From NCBI GenBank assembly GCA_031392945.1, contig JANMVT010000279.1:1-22417 (forward strand): a DNA stretch of 22,417 bases, read 5' to 3'. Below the pieces are notes generated by a model. The model saw nothing but the letters and a program-made list of their open reading frames with translations. It did not search any database and had not been told where the DNA came from. Below, piece by piece: positions 14,083 to 22,417 of this stretch. The position numbers and the translations under genes were made by a program. Positions within the stretch are counted from its first letter, which is position 1. Each line of letters opens with the position of its first letter. The stretch is from JANYCG01 sp031392945. GTDB taxonomy: Bacteria; Pseudomonadota; Gammaproteobacteria; Burkholderiales; Burkholderiaceae_C.

Positions 14083-16268
14083 TCAGGCCCGCTTCAGATC
14101 GTGGTTCTTCAGCGGCAAGGCGCGGATGCGTTTGCCCGTTGCCGCAAAGATGGCATTGAGCACTGCCGGTGCGGCCACAGCGATGGTGGGCTCACCCACA
14201 CCGCCCCAGAAGCCGCCTGACGGCATCACGATGGCTTCAACGGCCGGCATGTCCTTCATGCGGATGACATCGTAGGTGCTGAAATTTTCCTGCTCCATCT
14301 TGCCGTCCTTCACGGTGCACTCGCCATAGAAGGCACCCGACAGGCCGTAAGCAAACGAGCCCTCTACCTGCGCCTCGATCTGCTGCGGGTTCACCGCGTG
14401 GCCCGAGTCGGTGGCAGCCACGATGCGGTGCACCTTGACCACACCATCGGCGCTGACCGACACCTCGGCACAGGCTGCCACATAGCTGCCAAACCCATGG
14501 GTTTGCGCGAGGCCACGGAACACACCGGGCGCCGCCGGCTTGCCCCAGCCGCCCTTGTCGGCCACGGCGTTGAGCACGGCTAGCGCCTTGGGCATGTTGG
14601 TCAGCAATTTGCGCCGCAGGGCGAGCGGATCCTGCTTGGTCTCGTGGGCAATTTCGTCGATGAACTCTCCACGTAAATCGCGTTCTGGTTCAAATTCACG
14701 CCGCGCCAGAAACCCACCGGCACGTTCGGGTTGCGAATCGCGTGGTCGATCAAAAGGTTTGGAATGCTGTAGGTGAACTGCGATTCTGGACTCGGCGGAT
14801 TCAGGCCCTGGAATGCGACAACGTCCTTGCCATTCACGATGTTTTGCGGCGCCACCTGTGACAGGATGGACTGCCCCGCCACCCGCATGTGCAGGGCGGT
14901 GATATTGCCTTGCGCATCCAGGCCCGCTGTCATCTTGCATTGTGATGTGGGGTGGAAGCGCCCATGCAGCATGTCCTCTTCGCGCGACCATATCAGTTTG
15001 ACCGGAACGCCTGGCATTTCCTTGGCGATGGCCACCGCCTGGCGCACGTAGTCGGTCATGCCGCGCCGGCCAAAACCGCCGCCCAAATGCATTTTGTAAA
15101 CATCGCACTGCGACTGCGGCAGGCCCGCCGCTTCGGCGGTCGCGGCCAGGGCGGCCTCGCCGTTTTGCGTGGGCGCCCAGACTTCGCAGCGCTGCGGCGT
15201 GTATCGCGCCGTAGCGTTCATGGTTTCCATGCAGGCATGGTTCTGGTGCGGGTAGCTGTAGATGGCCTCGATCTTTCGGGTGGCGCCGGCCAGCGCGGCT
15301 TTGACGTCGCCGTTCTGGTTGCCCATGGCAGCCTCGGGTGCGTCCAGCGCCGCACGCAACACCTTGGCGAAATCTGCGCTCGATGCCTTGATGTTGTCAC
15401 CGTTGTCCCATTCGATGGGCAAGGCGGCCAGCGCCGACTGCGCGCGCCACCAGGTGTCGGCGACCACCGCCACGGCGGAATCACCCACCTGGACAACCTT
15501 CTTGACGCCGGGCTTGCCAGCGATGGCGGCGGCATTGAACGACTTCAGCTTGCCGCCAAACACGGGTGAGTCCTTGATGGCGGTATTGAGCATTCCCGGC
15601 AACTTGATGTCCATGCCGTAAATCTGGGCACCCGTGGTTTTGTCGATGGTGTCCAGGCGCGCCAGACGTTTGCCGGCGATCTTCCAGTCCTTCGGATCCT
15701 TCAGGGGAATCATTGCTGCATCGGGTGCCGTGAGTTTGCCGGCGGCCTCTGCTACCTTGCCATAGGTCAGGGTGCGCCCAGTCGGCGTGTGGGTGATGAC
15801 GCTGCTGGCGGCGCGGCATTCAGCCACTGGCACTTTCCAGTCATTGGCGGCGGCCTGAATCAGCATCATGCGGGCTGCGGCGCCGCCTTTGCGCACGTAG
15901 TCGTTGCTCTGGCGTATGCCCTGGCTGCCGCCGGTGCCAAAGTTGCCCCAGACGCGGTTGCGGGCCAGGTTCTGGCCGGGCGTGGGGTATTCAGCGGTGA
16001 CTCTGGCCCAATTGGCATCGAGCTCTTCGGCGACCAGTTGTGCCAGGCCCGTGAGCGTGCCCTGGCCCATCTCGGAGCGCGCAATGCGGATGACGATGCT
16101 GTCGTCGGGCTTGACCACCACCCAGGCATTGACCTCGGCGGGCATGGATTGGGCCTGCGCCTCGCCCAAGAAGGGGATATGGAAGGCCACCACCAAGCCG
16201 CCCGTGGCGGCAGCCGAACTGCCCAGGAAAGCACGGCGCGAAACTCCGGATTTGAGAATGGTTTTCAT
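14083..16268 (-). pseudogene. iorB: Isoquinoline 1-oxidoreductase beta-type molybdopterin subunit, frameshifted
   Basis: The large molybdopterin-cytosine-dinucleotide subunit of an IorAB-type hydroxylase or aldehyde oxidase. A Tat signal is present (SRRAFLG at residues 10-16, then a hydrophobic stretch ending EAQAQS). Family motifs run in order: SEMGQGTLTG, NFGTGGSQGIRQS, SYPHQNHACMETMNA, HLGGGFGRRG and FWRGVNLNQNAIYVE. After S535 (near 14663) one T is missing, and the expected continuation FIDEIAHETKQDPLALRRKL is found in the next frame through GGVGEPTIAVAAPAV to the stop at 14083. The total span is one base short of 729 codons, so a single-base deletion explains everything. As read, the protein loses its C-terminal quarter, including the probable catalytic GGVGEP Glu. 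The gap to iorA is 11 bases, and GAAGGAAA precedes ATG 16268. Confidence 0.88.
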
Positions 16269-16279
16269 GTCGCTTTCCT

Positions 16280-16783
16280 TCAGGTGGTCGTGCCATCGGC
16301 GTGTTGAATCGCCAGGGCGGCAGTCTTGGTGTCGCCACCATTGGCCACGACTTTGATCGCGGCGCGAATCCGGTTGTAGGTGCCGCAACGGCAGATGTTG
16401 GTGATGGCTGCGTCAATGTCGGCATCCGTTGGTTTTGGTTTTTCCTGCAGCAGGGCGACCGTGGCCATGATCATGCCGCTCTGGCAAAAGCCACATTGCG
16501 GCACATCCAGCGCCGCCCAGGCTTTTTGCACCGGGTGCAGACCCGTGATCCCCAGGCCTTCAATGGTGACAATTTTTTCCTTGGACTCGACGGTTGACAC
16601 TGGGCGCACGCACGATCGTGTGGGTACTCCGTCGATGTGCACGGTGCAGGCCCCACAGGCTGCGATGCCACAGCCGTACTTGGTGCCGGTCAGGCCCAGC
16701 TACTCGCGCAGCACCCACAGAAGCGGCGTGTCGCCCTCCGCCTCAAAATCGCGCTGTGCGCCGTTGACGTTCAGTTTCGCCAT
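16280..16783 (-). pseudogene. iorA: Isoquinoline 1-oxidoreductase alpha-type [2Fe-2S] subunit with premature amber stop
   Basis: The small iron-sulfur subunit partner of iorB. It starts at ATG 16783 behind AGGAG with MAKLNVNGAQRDFEAEGDTP, then LLWVLRE. Codon 28 is TAG (16700-16702), followed in the same frame by LGLTGTKYGCGIAACGACTV and HIDGVPTRSC, the plant-type [2Fe-2S] motif. CGFCQSGM and CRCGTYNRI of the second cluster domain follow. Relatives have Gln or Glu at the stop position, so a single CAG or GAG to TAG change is likely. A restart at GTG 16642 would lose most of the first cluster motif. Without suppression no working subunit is made. Apart from this codon the gene is well preserved, with a length of 167 residues, so the lesion is recent or a sequencing error. 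Confidence 0.88.
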
Positions 16784-16868
16784 GTCTTGACTCCTGTGTT
16801 TTGTTGGATAGCCGCAGATGAAAACTCCGCCTAAAACATGTTACGCCATAAGCCGGTTTTTTGCGGCC

Positions 16869-17663
16869 TTATTGCGCGACCCAGCCGCCGTCCATATTCC
16901 AGGCCACGCCGCGCACATTGTTGCCTGCCGGCGAACAGAAAAACAGCGCCAGTTCGCCCAGCTCTTCAGGTGTTGTGAATTGCAGGGAAGGTTCCTTTTC
17001 CATCAGCAACTGGTGCGTGGCGGCTTGATTCGTGATGCCCTGCGCGGCCACTTTCGCATCCAGCTGTTTTTGCACCATGGGCGTTAGCACCCAGCCGGGG
17101 CATATCGCATTGCAGGTGACCCCCGTCGTGGCGTTTTCCAGCGCGGTGACCTTGGTCAGGCCGACAATGCCGTGTTTGGCCGCCACATAGGCTGATTTTT
17201 CGGGCGAGCCCACCAGACCATGGGCTGAGGCGACGTTAATGATGCGGCCCCAATTTGCCTGTTTCATGGCCGGCAATGCCAGGCGCGTGGCGTGAAACGC
17301 GCTGGACAGGTTGATGGCAATCACAGCGTCCCATTTCTCGACGGGAAAGTCCTCGATCTTGGCCACGTGCTGGATGCCGGCGTTGTTGACCAGCACGTCA
17401 ACACGGCCAAAGGTGGTGGCGGCAAAGGCCATCATGTCGGCAATTTCGCCCGGCTTGCTCATGTCGGCGCCGTGGTACGCGACCTGCACGCCCAGTGCGG
17501 TGATTTCGGCCTTGGGGCCTTCAACGTCGCCAAAACCATTCATCACGATGTTGGCGCCCTGGCGCGCCAGGGCTTTGGCAATGCCCAGGCCAATGCCGCT
17601 GGTGGATCCCGTAACGAGGGCGGTTTTGCCCCTTAGCATGAGTTCTTTCATGGGTGCTTGCAT
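16869..17663 (-). CDS. bdhA: D-3-hydroxybutyrate dehydrogenase (short-chain dehydrogenase)
   Basis: A 264-residue SDR enzyme converting 3-hydroxybutyrate and NAD to acetoacetate in the cytoplasm, typically in polyhydroxybutyrate and ketone-body use. The cofactor motif TGSTSGIG is at 19-26 and NNAG at 93-96. The catalytic residues are N119, S146, Y159 and K163. The set known to bind substrate in bacterial 3-hydroxybutyrate dehydrogenases is also present with constant offset: Q98, H148, K156, W191 and Q200. This makes the specific call strong. ATG 17663 follows GGAG at 5 bases; ATG 17651 is a shorter alternative. It lies downstream of iorA's promoter region but on the same strand, and is divergent from the alpha/beta hydrolase, with a 99-bp gap that must hold both promoters. 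Confidence 0.92.
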   Translation of the reverse strand: MQAPMKELMLRGKTALVTGSTSGIGLGIAKALARQGANIVMNGFGDVEGPKAEITALGVQVAYHGADMSKPGEIADMMAFAATTFGRVDVLVNNAGIQHVAKIEDFPVEKWDAVIAINLSSAFHATRLALPAMKQANWGRIINVASAHGLVGSPEKSAYVAAKHGIVGLTKVTALENATTGVTCNAICPGWVLTPMVQKQLDAKVAAQGITNQAATHQLLMEKEPSLQFTTPEELGELALFFCSPAGNNVRGVAWNMDGGWVAQ

Positions 17664-17762
17664 GGTTTCTCCAAAAAAAAGAGGGAAGGGTGGCAGGACG
17701 AACGCCCGAATTAATGACTACGATTGGGGCAATTATCCAGCCACAAACCACGCTTTTCCACC

Positions 17763-18674
17763 ATGACCGAACCCAGCCTGAATTTTGTCAACTGCCCCGA
17801 TGCCTCGGGCGGCCACCGCATGGCTTGGTGGGAGTGGGGCAACCCCCTGGGCGGCCACGTCATTGTTTGCGCCCATGGCCTGTCGCGCCAGGGGCGGGAC
17901 TTTGACGTGCTGGCGCAGGCCCTGGTCGCCCAAGGCGGTGCGGATGTCCGCGTGGTCTGCCCCGATGTCGTGGGCCGGGGCCAGAGCGACTGGCTCAAAG
18001 ACCCCATGGGTTACCAGATTCCGCACTACGCAGCCGACATGCTTGCCCTGCTGGCGCAACTCAAACCCGGCCGTCTGGACTGGATCGGGACCAGCATGGG
18101 TGGCCTGATTGGCATGGTCATCTGCGGCCAGCCGGATCTGCCCCTGCCCGTGCCTGTGAACAGGCTGCTGCTCAACGATGTCGGCCCGGTGATCCAGTGG
18201 GAGGCTCTGGTGCGCATCGGCCAGTACCTTGGCAACGCACCGCGCTTTGTGTCGCTGGAACAGGCCGCGCAGGCGATGTGGGCCATCTCAACCTCATTTG
18301 GCCCGCACACGCCCGCACAATGGCTGGAACTCTCGAAGCACATGGTCAAACCAGTTGATGACGCGGGTGACGCGCAAGGCGGCGTGGCCCTGCACTATGA
18401 CCCGGCCATTGCCGTGCCGTTTCGCACCATCACGCAGGAATCCGCAGCGCAGGCCGAGGCAGCGACCTGGGCGCTGTATGACAACATCCGGGCGCAAACC
18501 CTGTTGGTGCGCGGCGCGCAGTCGGATGTCCTGTCGCCGCAAACCGCGCTGGCAATGACGCGGCGCGGCCCCAAGGCACGCCTGGTGGAGATTGCCGGGG
18601 TGGGACATGCGCCGACCTTCATCGTGCCCGACCAAGTGGCCATCGCCTGCCAATTTATCTTTGAAGGAAATTGA
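17763..18674 (+). CDS. Alpha/beta-fold hydrolase
   Basis: A 303-residue serine hydrolase. The oxyanion segment VCAHGLSRQGRDF is at about 35-47. The nucleophile elbow GTSMGG has S111. The acid is probably the Asp in VRGAQSDVLS and the catalytic His is in GVGHAPTF. PDVVGRGQSDW and LLNDVGPVI are common in a proteobacterial branch of this fold with no settled substrate. ATG 17763 is chosen; an in-frame TTG at 17724 would add 13 residues not expected for the family. It is divergent from bdhA. That neighbour makes an ester of 3-hydroxybutyrate a possible substrate, but nothing in the sequence proves it. The frame ends 177 bases before relA. Confidence 0.85.
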   Translation: MTEPSLNFVNCPDASGGHRMAWWEWGNPLGGHVIVCAHGLSRQGRDFDVLAQALVAQGGADVRVVCPDVVGRGQSDWLKDPMGYQIPHYAADMLALLAQLKPGRLDWIGTSMGGLIGMVICGQPDLPLPVPVNRLLLNDVGPVIQWEALVRIGQYLGNAPRFVSLEQAAQAMWAISTSFGPHTPAQWLELSKHMVKPVDDAGDAQGGVALHYDPAIAVPFRTITQESAAQAEAATWALYDNIRAQTLLVRGAQSDVLSPQTALAMTRRGPKARLVEIAGVGHAPTFIVPDQVAIACQFIFEGN

Positions 18675-18767
18675 CAGCCCTTTTTTGACCTTGGCCGATT
18701 GCGAGTTTTCAATTGCCATTTCACATTTGCCGGTTTGGGTCCTTTTCACCCCAGTATTCCATTTGTT

Positions 18768-18829
18768 CCAATAAAACTGCACGATTTCCATTGTGGTATA
18801 TAGATAGTTAGCTATTGTAAATATAGCAA
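18768..18829 (-). repeat. Dispersed ~62-bp repeat, copy F (minus strand)
   Basis: On the minus strand TGCT starts at 18828, TAGCT at 18814, CCACAATGG ends near 18788 and the GCAGTTTT block lies at 18780-18773. Offsets 0, 14, 38 and 50 match the plus-strand copies. It occupies much of the 177-bp gap between the hydrolase and relA, ending 22 bases before the relA start. It is the only copy seen in inverted orientation. Confidence 0.75.
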
Positions 18830-18851
18830 ATGCCCGCCGAATGTTGACCCC

Positions 18852-21191
18852 ATGAAAAGCCTCCACCCCGCGCCCAGCGGGCAGCCGCCCAACGCTTTGT
18901 TGATCGCCGCCATCCAGCCTGCGCCGAACGATCAAAGCCTGGCGCTGTCGCGCGCGCGGGCGTTTGCCGAGCCGTTCATCGCGTCCGAAACGCTGGACAC
19001 GGGTGAGAACACCCTGGCCCACGCCGACGCCGTGGCGGCGATCCTCAAAACCATTGGCGGCTCCGAGGCGATGCAGGCAGCCTGTTACCTAGTCTATGCC
19101 TGCGAACACCTGAACAAGCCGCAAGAGGTGATCGCCAAGGCCTTTGGCGACAACTTCGCCGCGCTGGCCATGGAGACCAACAAGCTGGTGAAGGTGCAGC
19201 GCCAGGCGCGTGCCATGCTGGCGTCGGTGAATCGCTCCGCCACACCCATCCCGATGGCGCAAACGGCGGTCGCGCAAACCGAGAACGTGCGCAAGATGCT
19301 GCTGGCGTTCTCCAAAGACCTCCGCGTGGTGATGTTGCGCCTGGCCTCGCGGCTGCAAACCCTGCGCCACTATGCCGCCACCAAATTGGCCGTCTCGCCA
19401 AGCCTCGCGCGCGAATCGCTGCAGGTGTTTGCGCCACTGGCCAACCGACTGGGCATCTGGGAGATCAAGTGGGAGCTTGAAGACCTGTCGTTCCGCTTTC
19501 TGGAGCCCGATGTCTACCAACAGGTGGCGCGCCTGCTGGATGAAAAGCGCAGCGAGCGCGAGGCCTACGTGCAGCAGTTGCGCGCGCGCCTGGAGGCTGA
19601 CCTCAAGGCCCAGGGCATCGCCGCGACAGTGCAGGGCCGCCCCAAACACATCTACAGCATTGTCAAGAAAATGCGCGGCAAGTCGCTCGGCTTCGACCAG
19701 GTGTACGACCTGCGGGCAGTGCGCATCATCGTCGCCGATGTGCCCAACTGTTATGCCGCGCTGGGCTGGGTGCACAGCCAGTTCCAGCCGGTCATTGGCG
19801 AGTTTGACGACTACATTGCCAAACCCAAAGCCAATGGTTACCAGTCCCTGCACACCATCGTGCGCGAATATGACCCCCACGCTCCACCACTGCGTGGGTC
19901 GCTGCCCCCCGAGGGGGCTGTCCCGCTTTGGGGCGGCCCGGCAGCGGGACGCCCAGCCGGCCAGCCGATCGAGATCCAGATTCGCACCCAGGCCATGCAC
20001 GACCACGCCGAGCATGGTGTGGCCGCGCACTGGGCCTACAAAGAGGCGGGAGTCAAGGGCTACACCGGCAACGTGTCCGCCAGCGGCGAGTACGACGCCA
20101 AGCTCGCCGTATTGCGCCAGTTGCTGGCCTGGGAGCGCGACCTCACCCACCAGCAGGCCGGCGCCCAGCCGGGCGACGCCAGCGCGGTGGCGTTTGACGA
20201 CCGCATCTACGTGCTGACGCCGGACGCCGCCATCGTCGAGCTGCCCCAGGGCGCGACCGCCGTTGACTTTGCCTACAGCGTTCACTCCAACCTGGGCCAC
20301 CGCTGCCGGGGCGCCCGGGTTGACGGCGTGATGGTGCCGCTGAACACGCCGCTTAAAAATGGCCAGACCGTCGAGGTGATCGTGGTCAAAGAGGGCGGCC
20401 CCTCGCGCGACTGGCTCAACCCCGAATTGGCTTACTTGGCCAGCCACCGCGCCCGCGCCAAAGTGCGCGCCTGGTTCAACGCGCAGGCCATGCACGAGAC
20501 AGCGGCCCGAGGGCGCGAGGCGGTCGAAAAACTCCTGCAGCGCGAGGGCAAAACCGCAGTCAACCTCGAAGCGCTGGCCGCGCAGCTGGGCTTCAACTCA
20601 GCCGACGACCTGTTTGAGGTGGTCGGCAAAGACGAGTTCTCGCTGCGCAACATCGAGCTGGTATTGCGCCCAAGCGAGCCCGTCGGCCCGGTTGACGACG
20701 CGCCCATCATCAAGAAGTCCCGGGCCGGCAACCCGTCCGCCAAGGGCGGCCTGCTGGTGGTCGGTGTGGATTCGCTCATGACACAACTGGCCAAATGCTG
20801 CAAGCCTGCGCCGCCCGACGCGATTTTCGGCTTTGTGACGCGCGGCAAAGGCGTGAGCGTGCATCGGGCAGATTGCTCCAACCTGCGCGAGATGGTCGCC
20901 AAAAATGGCGAGCGCGTGATCGAGGTGCAATGGGGCGAGGCCAAAGTGGCCGACAGCGCTGTCTACCCGGTTGACGTGGCGATAGAAGCCGCCGACCGCC
21001 AGGGCCTGCTGCGCGATATCTCTGAAGTGTTCACCAAAGAGAGGATGAACGTGGTTGGCGTGCAGACCCAATCCGTCAAAGGCACAGCCTGGATGACCTT
21101 CACCGTCGAGGTGGCCGATTCAGGGCGTCTGCACAAGGTGCTGGGTGTGGTGGGTGAGCTGGCCGGCGTGCGTTCCGCGCGGCGGCGTTGA
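18852..21191 (+). CDS. relA: RelA-type GTP pyrophosphokinase ((p)ppGpp synthetase) with repeat-derived insertion
   Basis: A 779-residue stringent-response enzyme that transfers pyrophosphate from ATP to GTP or GDP. The N-terminal HD hydrolase domain is degenerate: the expected LLHDxxED is YLVYACEHLN, so (p)ppGpp hydrolysis should be lost, as in RelA proteins of beta- and gammaproteobacteria. The synthetase domain has GRPKHIYSIVKKM, FDQVYDLRAVRI, DYIAKPKANGYQSLHTIV and EIQIRTQAMHDHAEHGVAAHWAYK. A TGS domain (YVLTPDAAIVELPQGATAVD), a Cys-containing segment (LAKCCKPAPPDAI) and a C-terminal ACT domain follow. About 27 extra residues (342-369, Pro/Gly-rich) separate YQSLHTIVREYD from PIEIQIRT, where relatives have only a few. 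They are encoded by a three-hairpin palindromic element. No strong ribosome-binding site precedes ATG 18852. Confidence 0.94.
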   Translation: MKSLHPAPSGQPPNALLIAAIQPAPNDQSLALSRARAFAEPFIASETLDTGENTLAHADAVAAILKTIGGSEAMQAACYLVYACEHLNKPQEVIAKAFGDNFAALAMETNKLVKVQRQARAMLASVNRSATPIPMAQTAVAQTENVRKMLLAFSKDLRVVMLRLASRLQTLRHYAATKLAVSPSLARESLQVFAPLANRLGIWEIKWELEDLSFRFLEPDVYQQVARLLDEKRSEREAYVQQLRARLEADLKAQGIAATVQGRPKHIYSIVKKMRGKSLGFDQVYDLRAVRIIVADVPNCYAALGWVHSQFQPVIGEFDDYIAKPKANGYQSLHTIVREYDPHAPPLRGSLPPEGAVPLWGGPAAGRPAGQPIEIQIRTQAMHDHAEHGVAAHWAYKEAGVKGYTGNVSASGEYDAKLAVLRQLLAWERDLTHQQAGAQPGDASAVAFDDRIYVLTPDAAIVELPQGATAVDFAYSVHSNLGHRCRGARVDGVMVPLNTPLKNGQTVEVIVVKEGGPSRDWLNPELAYLASHRARAKVRAWFNAQAMHETAARGREAVEKLLQREGKTAVNLEALAAQLGFNSADDLFEVVGKDEFSLRNIELVLRPSEPVGPVDDAPIIKKSRAGNPSAKGGLLVVGVDSLMTQLAKCCKPAPPDAIFGFVTRGKGVSVHRADCSNLREMVAKNGERVIEVQWGEAKVADSAVYPVDVAIEAADRQGLLRDISEVFTKERMNVVGVQTQSVKGTAWMTFTVEVADSGRLHKVLGVVGELAGVRSARRR
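19876..19950. repeat. Three-hairpin REP-like palindromic element inside relA
   Basis: Three perfect inverted repeats stand in a row: CCCACGC 19876-19882 with GCGTGGG 19892-19898; GCCCCC 19904-19909 with GGGGGC 19913-19918; and GTCCCGC 19920-19926 with GCGGGAC 19944-19950. The block is 75 bases, exactly 25 codons, so it leaves the frame open. Similar 'CCCCCGAGGGGG' hairpin elements are, from memory, abundant between genes of Comamonadaceae. Only one copy is in this window. Confidence 0.8.
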
Positions 21192-21197
21192 TTTTTT

Positions 21198-21260
21198 ATT
21201 GCTATTGTTAGAATAGCTTCTTACGCATGCTGGACGAGGGCTACAAGCCATTTTTACAGG
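21198..21260 (+). repeat. Dispersed ~62-bp repeat, copy E
   Basis: TGCT at 21200, TAGC at 21214, GAGGG at 21236-21240 and GCCATTTTT at 21247-21255 match offsets 0, 14, 38 and 50. It fills nearly all of the 77-bp gap between relA and sbcB. Its right end runs into AGGA (21258-21261), the ribosome-binding site of sbcB. Confidence 0.85.
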
Positions 21261-21268
21261 ATAAATTG

Positions 21269-22417
21269 ATGTCTGAGCAGACTTTTTTGTGGCACGATTA
21301 CGAAACCTTTGGCGCCAATGTGCGCCGCGACCGGCCGGCGCAGTTCGCCGCCATTCGGACCGACTTCAATCTGAACGAGATCGGCAAGCCGCTGATGATT
21401 TATTGCGCGCCTGCCAATGACTTCATGCCCGACCCCGTGGCCAGCCTGATCACCAGCATCACGCCGCAGTTGTGCCTGGAAAAAGGCATTCCTGAATACC
21501 AGTTCGCCGCGCAGATTGAACAGGCCCTGGGCCAGCCCGGAACCATCGGCGTGGGGTACAACACCATCCGTTTCGACGACGAAATCACGCGTTTCATGTT
21601 CTGGCGAAACCTGATCGACCCGTATGCGCGCGAGTGGCAAAACACCTGCGGGCGCTGGGACATTCTGGACGTAGTGCGCACAGCCTACGCGCTGCGGCCG
21701 GACGGCATCCACTGGCCCAAAAACGCCGAGGGCAAAGCCAGCTTCAAACTCACCGACCTGACTGCTGCCAATGGCCTGGCGCACGAGGCCGCGCACGACG
21801 CCCTGAGTGACGTGCGCGCAACCATCGCCCTGGCGCGCCTGGTCCGCGACAAACAGCCACGCCTGTTTGACTTCTGCTTCAAGCTGCACAAGAAGGACCA
21901 GGTGGCGCAAGAACTGGGCCTGCCGACCACGGTGCAATCTGCCAAGCCGTTTCTGCACATCTCGGGCATGTTTCCGGCTGAGCGCGGCTGCCTGGCCGTC
22001 ATGTGGCCATTGGCCATGCACCCAAGCAACAAGAACGAGTTGATCGCCTGGGACTTGGCCACCGACCCGCGTGAACTGGCCACCTTGAACGTCGATGAGA
22101 TCCGCCTGCGCATGTTCAGCAAAGCCGACGCTTTGCCCGAAGGCACAAGCCGCCTGCCGGTAAAAACCGTGCACCTGAACAAATCGCCCATGGTGATGGG
22201 CAATGTCAAGACCCTGTCCAAAGACATGGCCATGCGTTGGGGCATCGACATGGACCTGGCCATGACGCACGCGGCCATGGCGCGCGACTTGCCCGACATG
22301 AGCGCCATCTGGCCGGCGGTGTTCAAACGCCCGCCGGAAAGCCCGCCCGACGTGGACGAAGACCTGTACGGTGGCTTCATCGGCAATGCGGATCGGCGCA
22401 GATTGGCCGCATTGCGT
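21269..22417 (+). CDS. sbcB: Exodeoxyribonuclease I (SbcB), 3' end outside window
   Basis: The first 383 codons of a 3'-to-5' single-strand DNA exonuclease used in mismatch repair and recombination; about 475 residues would be normal, so roughly 80 percent is present. The DnaQ-like exonuclease motifs are all there: HDYETFG at 9-15 (metal-binding Asp and Glu), GVGYNTIRFDDE in the second block, and AHDALSDVRATIALA in the third. FDFCFKLHKKD and KTVHLNKSPMV belong to the SH3-like and C-terminal parts specific to ExoI. ATG 21269 is preceded by AGGA at 7 bases. It follows relA on the same strand, with the gap filled by a dispersed repeat, so transcription may be shared or start within the repeat. 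No frameshift is seen up to the window end. Confidence 0.94.
   Translation, partial: MSEQTFLWHDYETFGANVRRDRPAQFAAIRTDFNLNEIGKPLMIYCAPANDFMPDPVASLITSITPQLCLEKGIPEYQFAAQIEQALGQPGTIGVGYNTIRFDDEITRFMFWRNLIDPYAREWQNTCGRWDILDVVRTAYALRPDGIHWPKNAEGKASFKLTDLTAANGLAHEAAHDALSDVRATIALARLVRDKQPRLFDFCFKLHKKDQVAQELGLPTTVQSAKPFLHISGMFPAERGCLAVMWPLAMHPSNKNELIAWDLATDPRELATLNVDEIRLRMFSKADALPEGTSRLPVKTVHLNKSPMVMGNVKTLSKDMAMRWGIDMDLAMTHAAMARDLPDMSAIWPAVFKRPPESPPDVDEDLYGGFIGNADRRRLAALR

Noticed and set aside
14601..15108. Two overlapping minus-strand frames that could be read as two separate molybdoenzyme genes
   Set aside because: The conserved protein continues across the frame change with one missing base. The second frame has no start signal, and its extra N-terminal sequence is out-of-frame iorB.
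16846..16870. Imperfect hairpin after bdhA (ATAAG/CTTAT with a bulged GC part)
   Set aside because: It needs a bulge, overlaps the end of the gene and has no T-run on the minus strand, so it is too weak to call a terminator.
19089..20495. A 468-codon minus-strand frame opposite relA
   Set aside because: It is antisense to strongly conserved RelA domains and has shadow-frame composition with no recognisable motif.

Overview
The window looks like chromosomal DNA of a betaproteobacterium of the Comamonadaceae (Burkholderiales, near Polaromonas or Rhodoferax). This is an inference from gene content: a RelA with a dead hydrolase domain, orphan TctC-type binding proteins, an IorAB-type molybdoenzyme, GC-rich coding sequence, and two kinds of short palindromic repeat that I associate with this family. 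No rRNA, tRNA or CRISPR array was seen.

Layout. 1-1430 is a junkyard: an unrecognised gene end, a dispersed repeat, a fragment of an RTX-type calcium-binding protein, and a frameshifted, truncated IS66-type tnpA/tnpB abutting it. 1608-2669 is a zinc alcohol dehydrogenase, convergent with an uncharacterised polytopic membrane protein (2683-4359, minus) whose C-terminal domain looks NDT/TIR-like. 4498-6902 holds a branched-chain-amino-acid-type ABC binding protein overlapping a MetE-like zinc methyltransferase. The latter carries a dispersed repeat and a His-rich tract inside its reading frame. 6903-7395 has no intact gene but holds two repeat copies flanking a truncated MazF-like toxin end.

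7396-13062 is a divergent catabolic locus. A minus-strand operon (PhyH-type dioxygenase, TctC-type binding protein, xylose-isomerase-like TIM barrel) faces a LacI-family regulator and a GH43 beta-xylosidase. A perfect 18-bp LacI-type operator lies between the two arms, suggesting coordinated use of plant-derived sugars or glycosides. Two small conserved hypotheticals follow (13087-13990).

14083-16783 is an iorA-iorB molybdenum hydroxylase pair in which both genes are broken: an amber codon in iorA and a one-base deletion in iorB. Next come a 3-hydroxybutyrate dehydrogenase (minus), a divergent alpha/beta hydrolase, relA, and the first 383 codons of sbcB (exonuclease I), which runs off the window.

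The most notable signal is a family of at least six diverged copies of a ~62-bp repeat spread over the whole window, mostly between genes but once inside a gene. A second, unrelated three-hairpin element lies in frame inside the relA synthetase domain. Two conserved enzymes thus appear to have absorbed intergenic-type repeats as extra protein segments.
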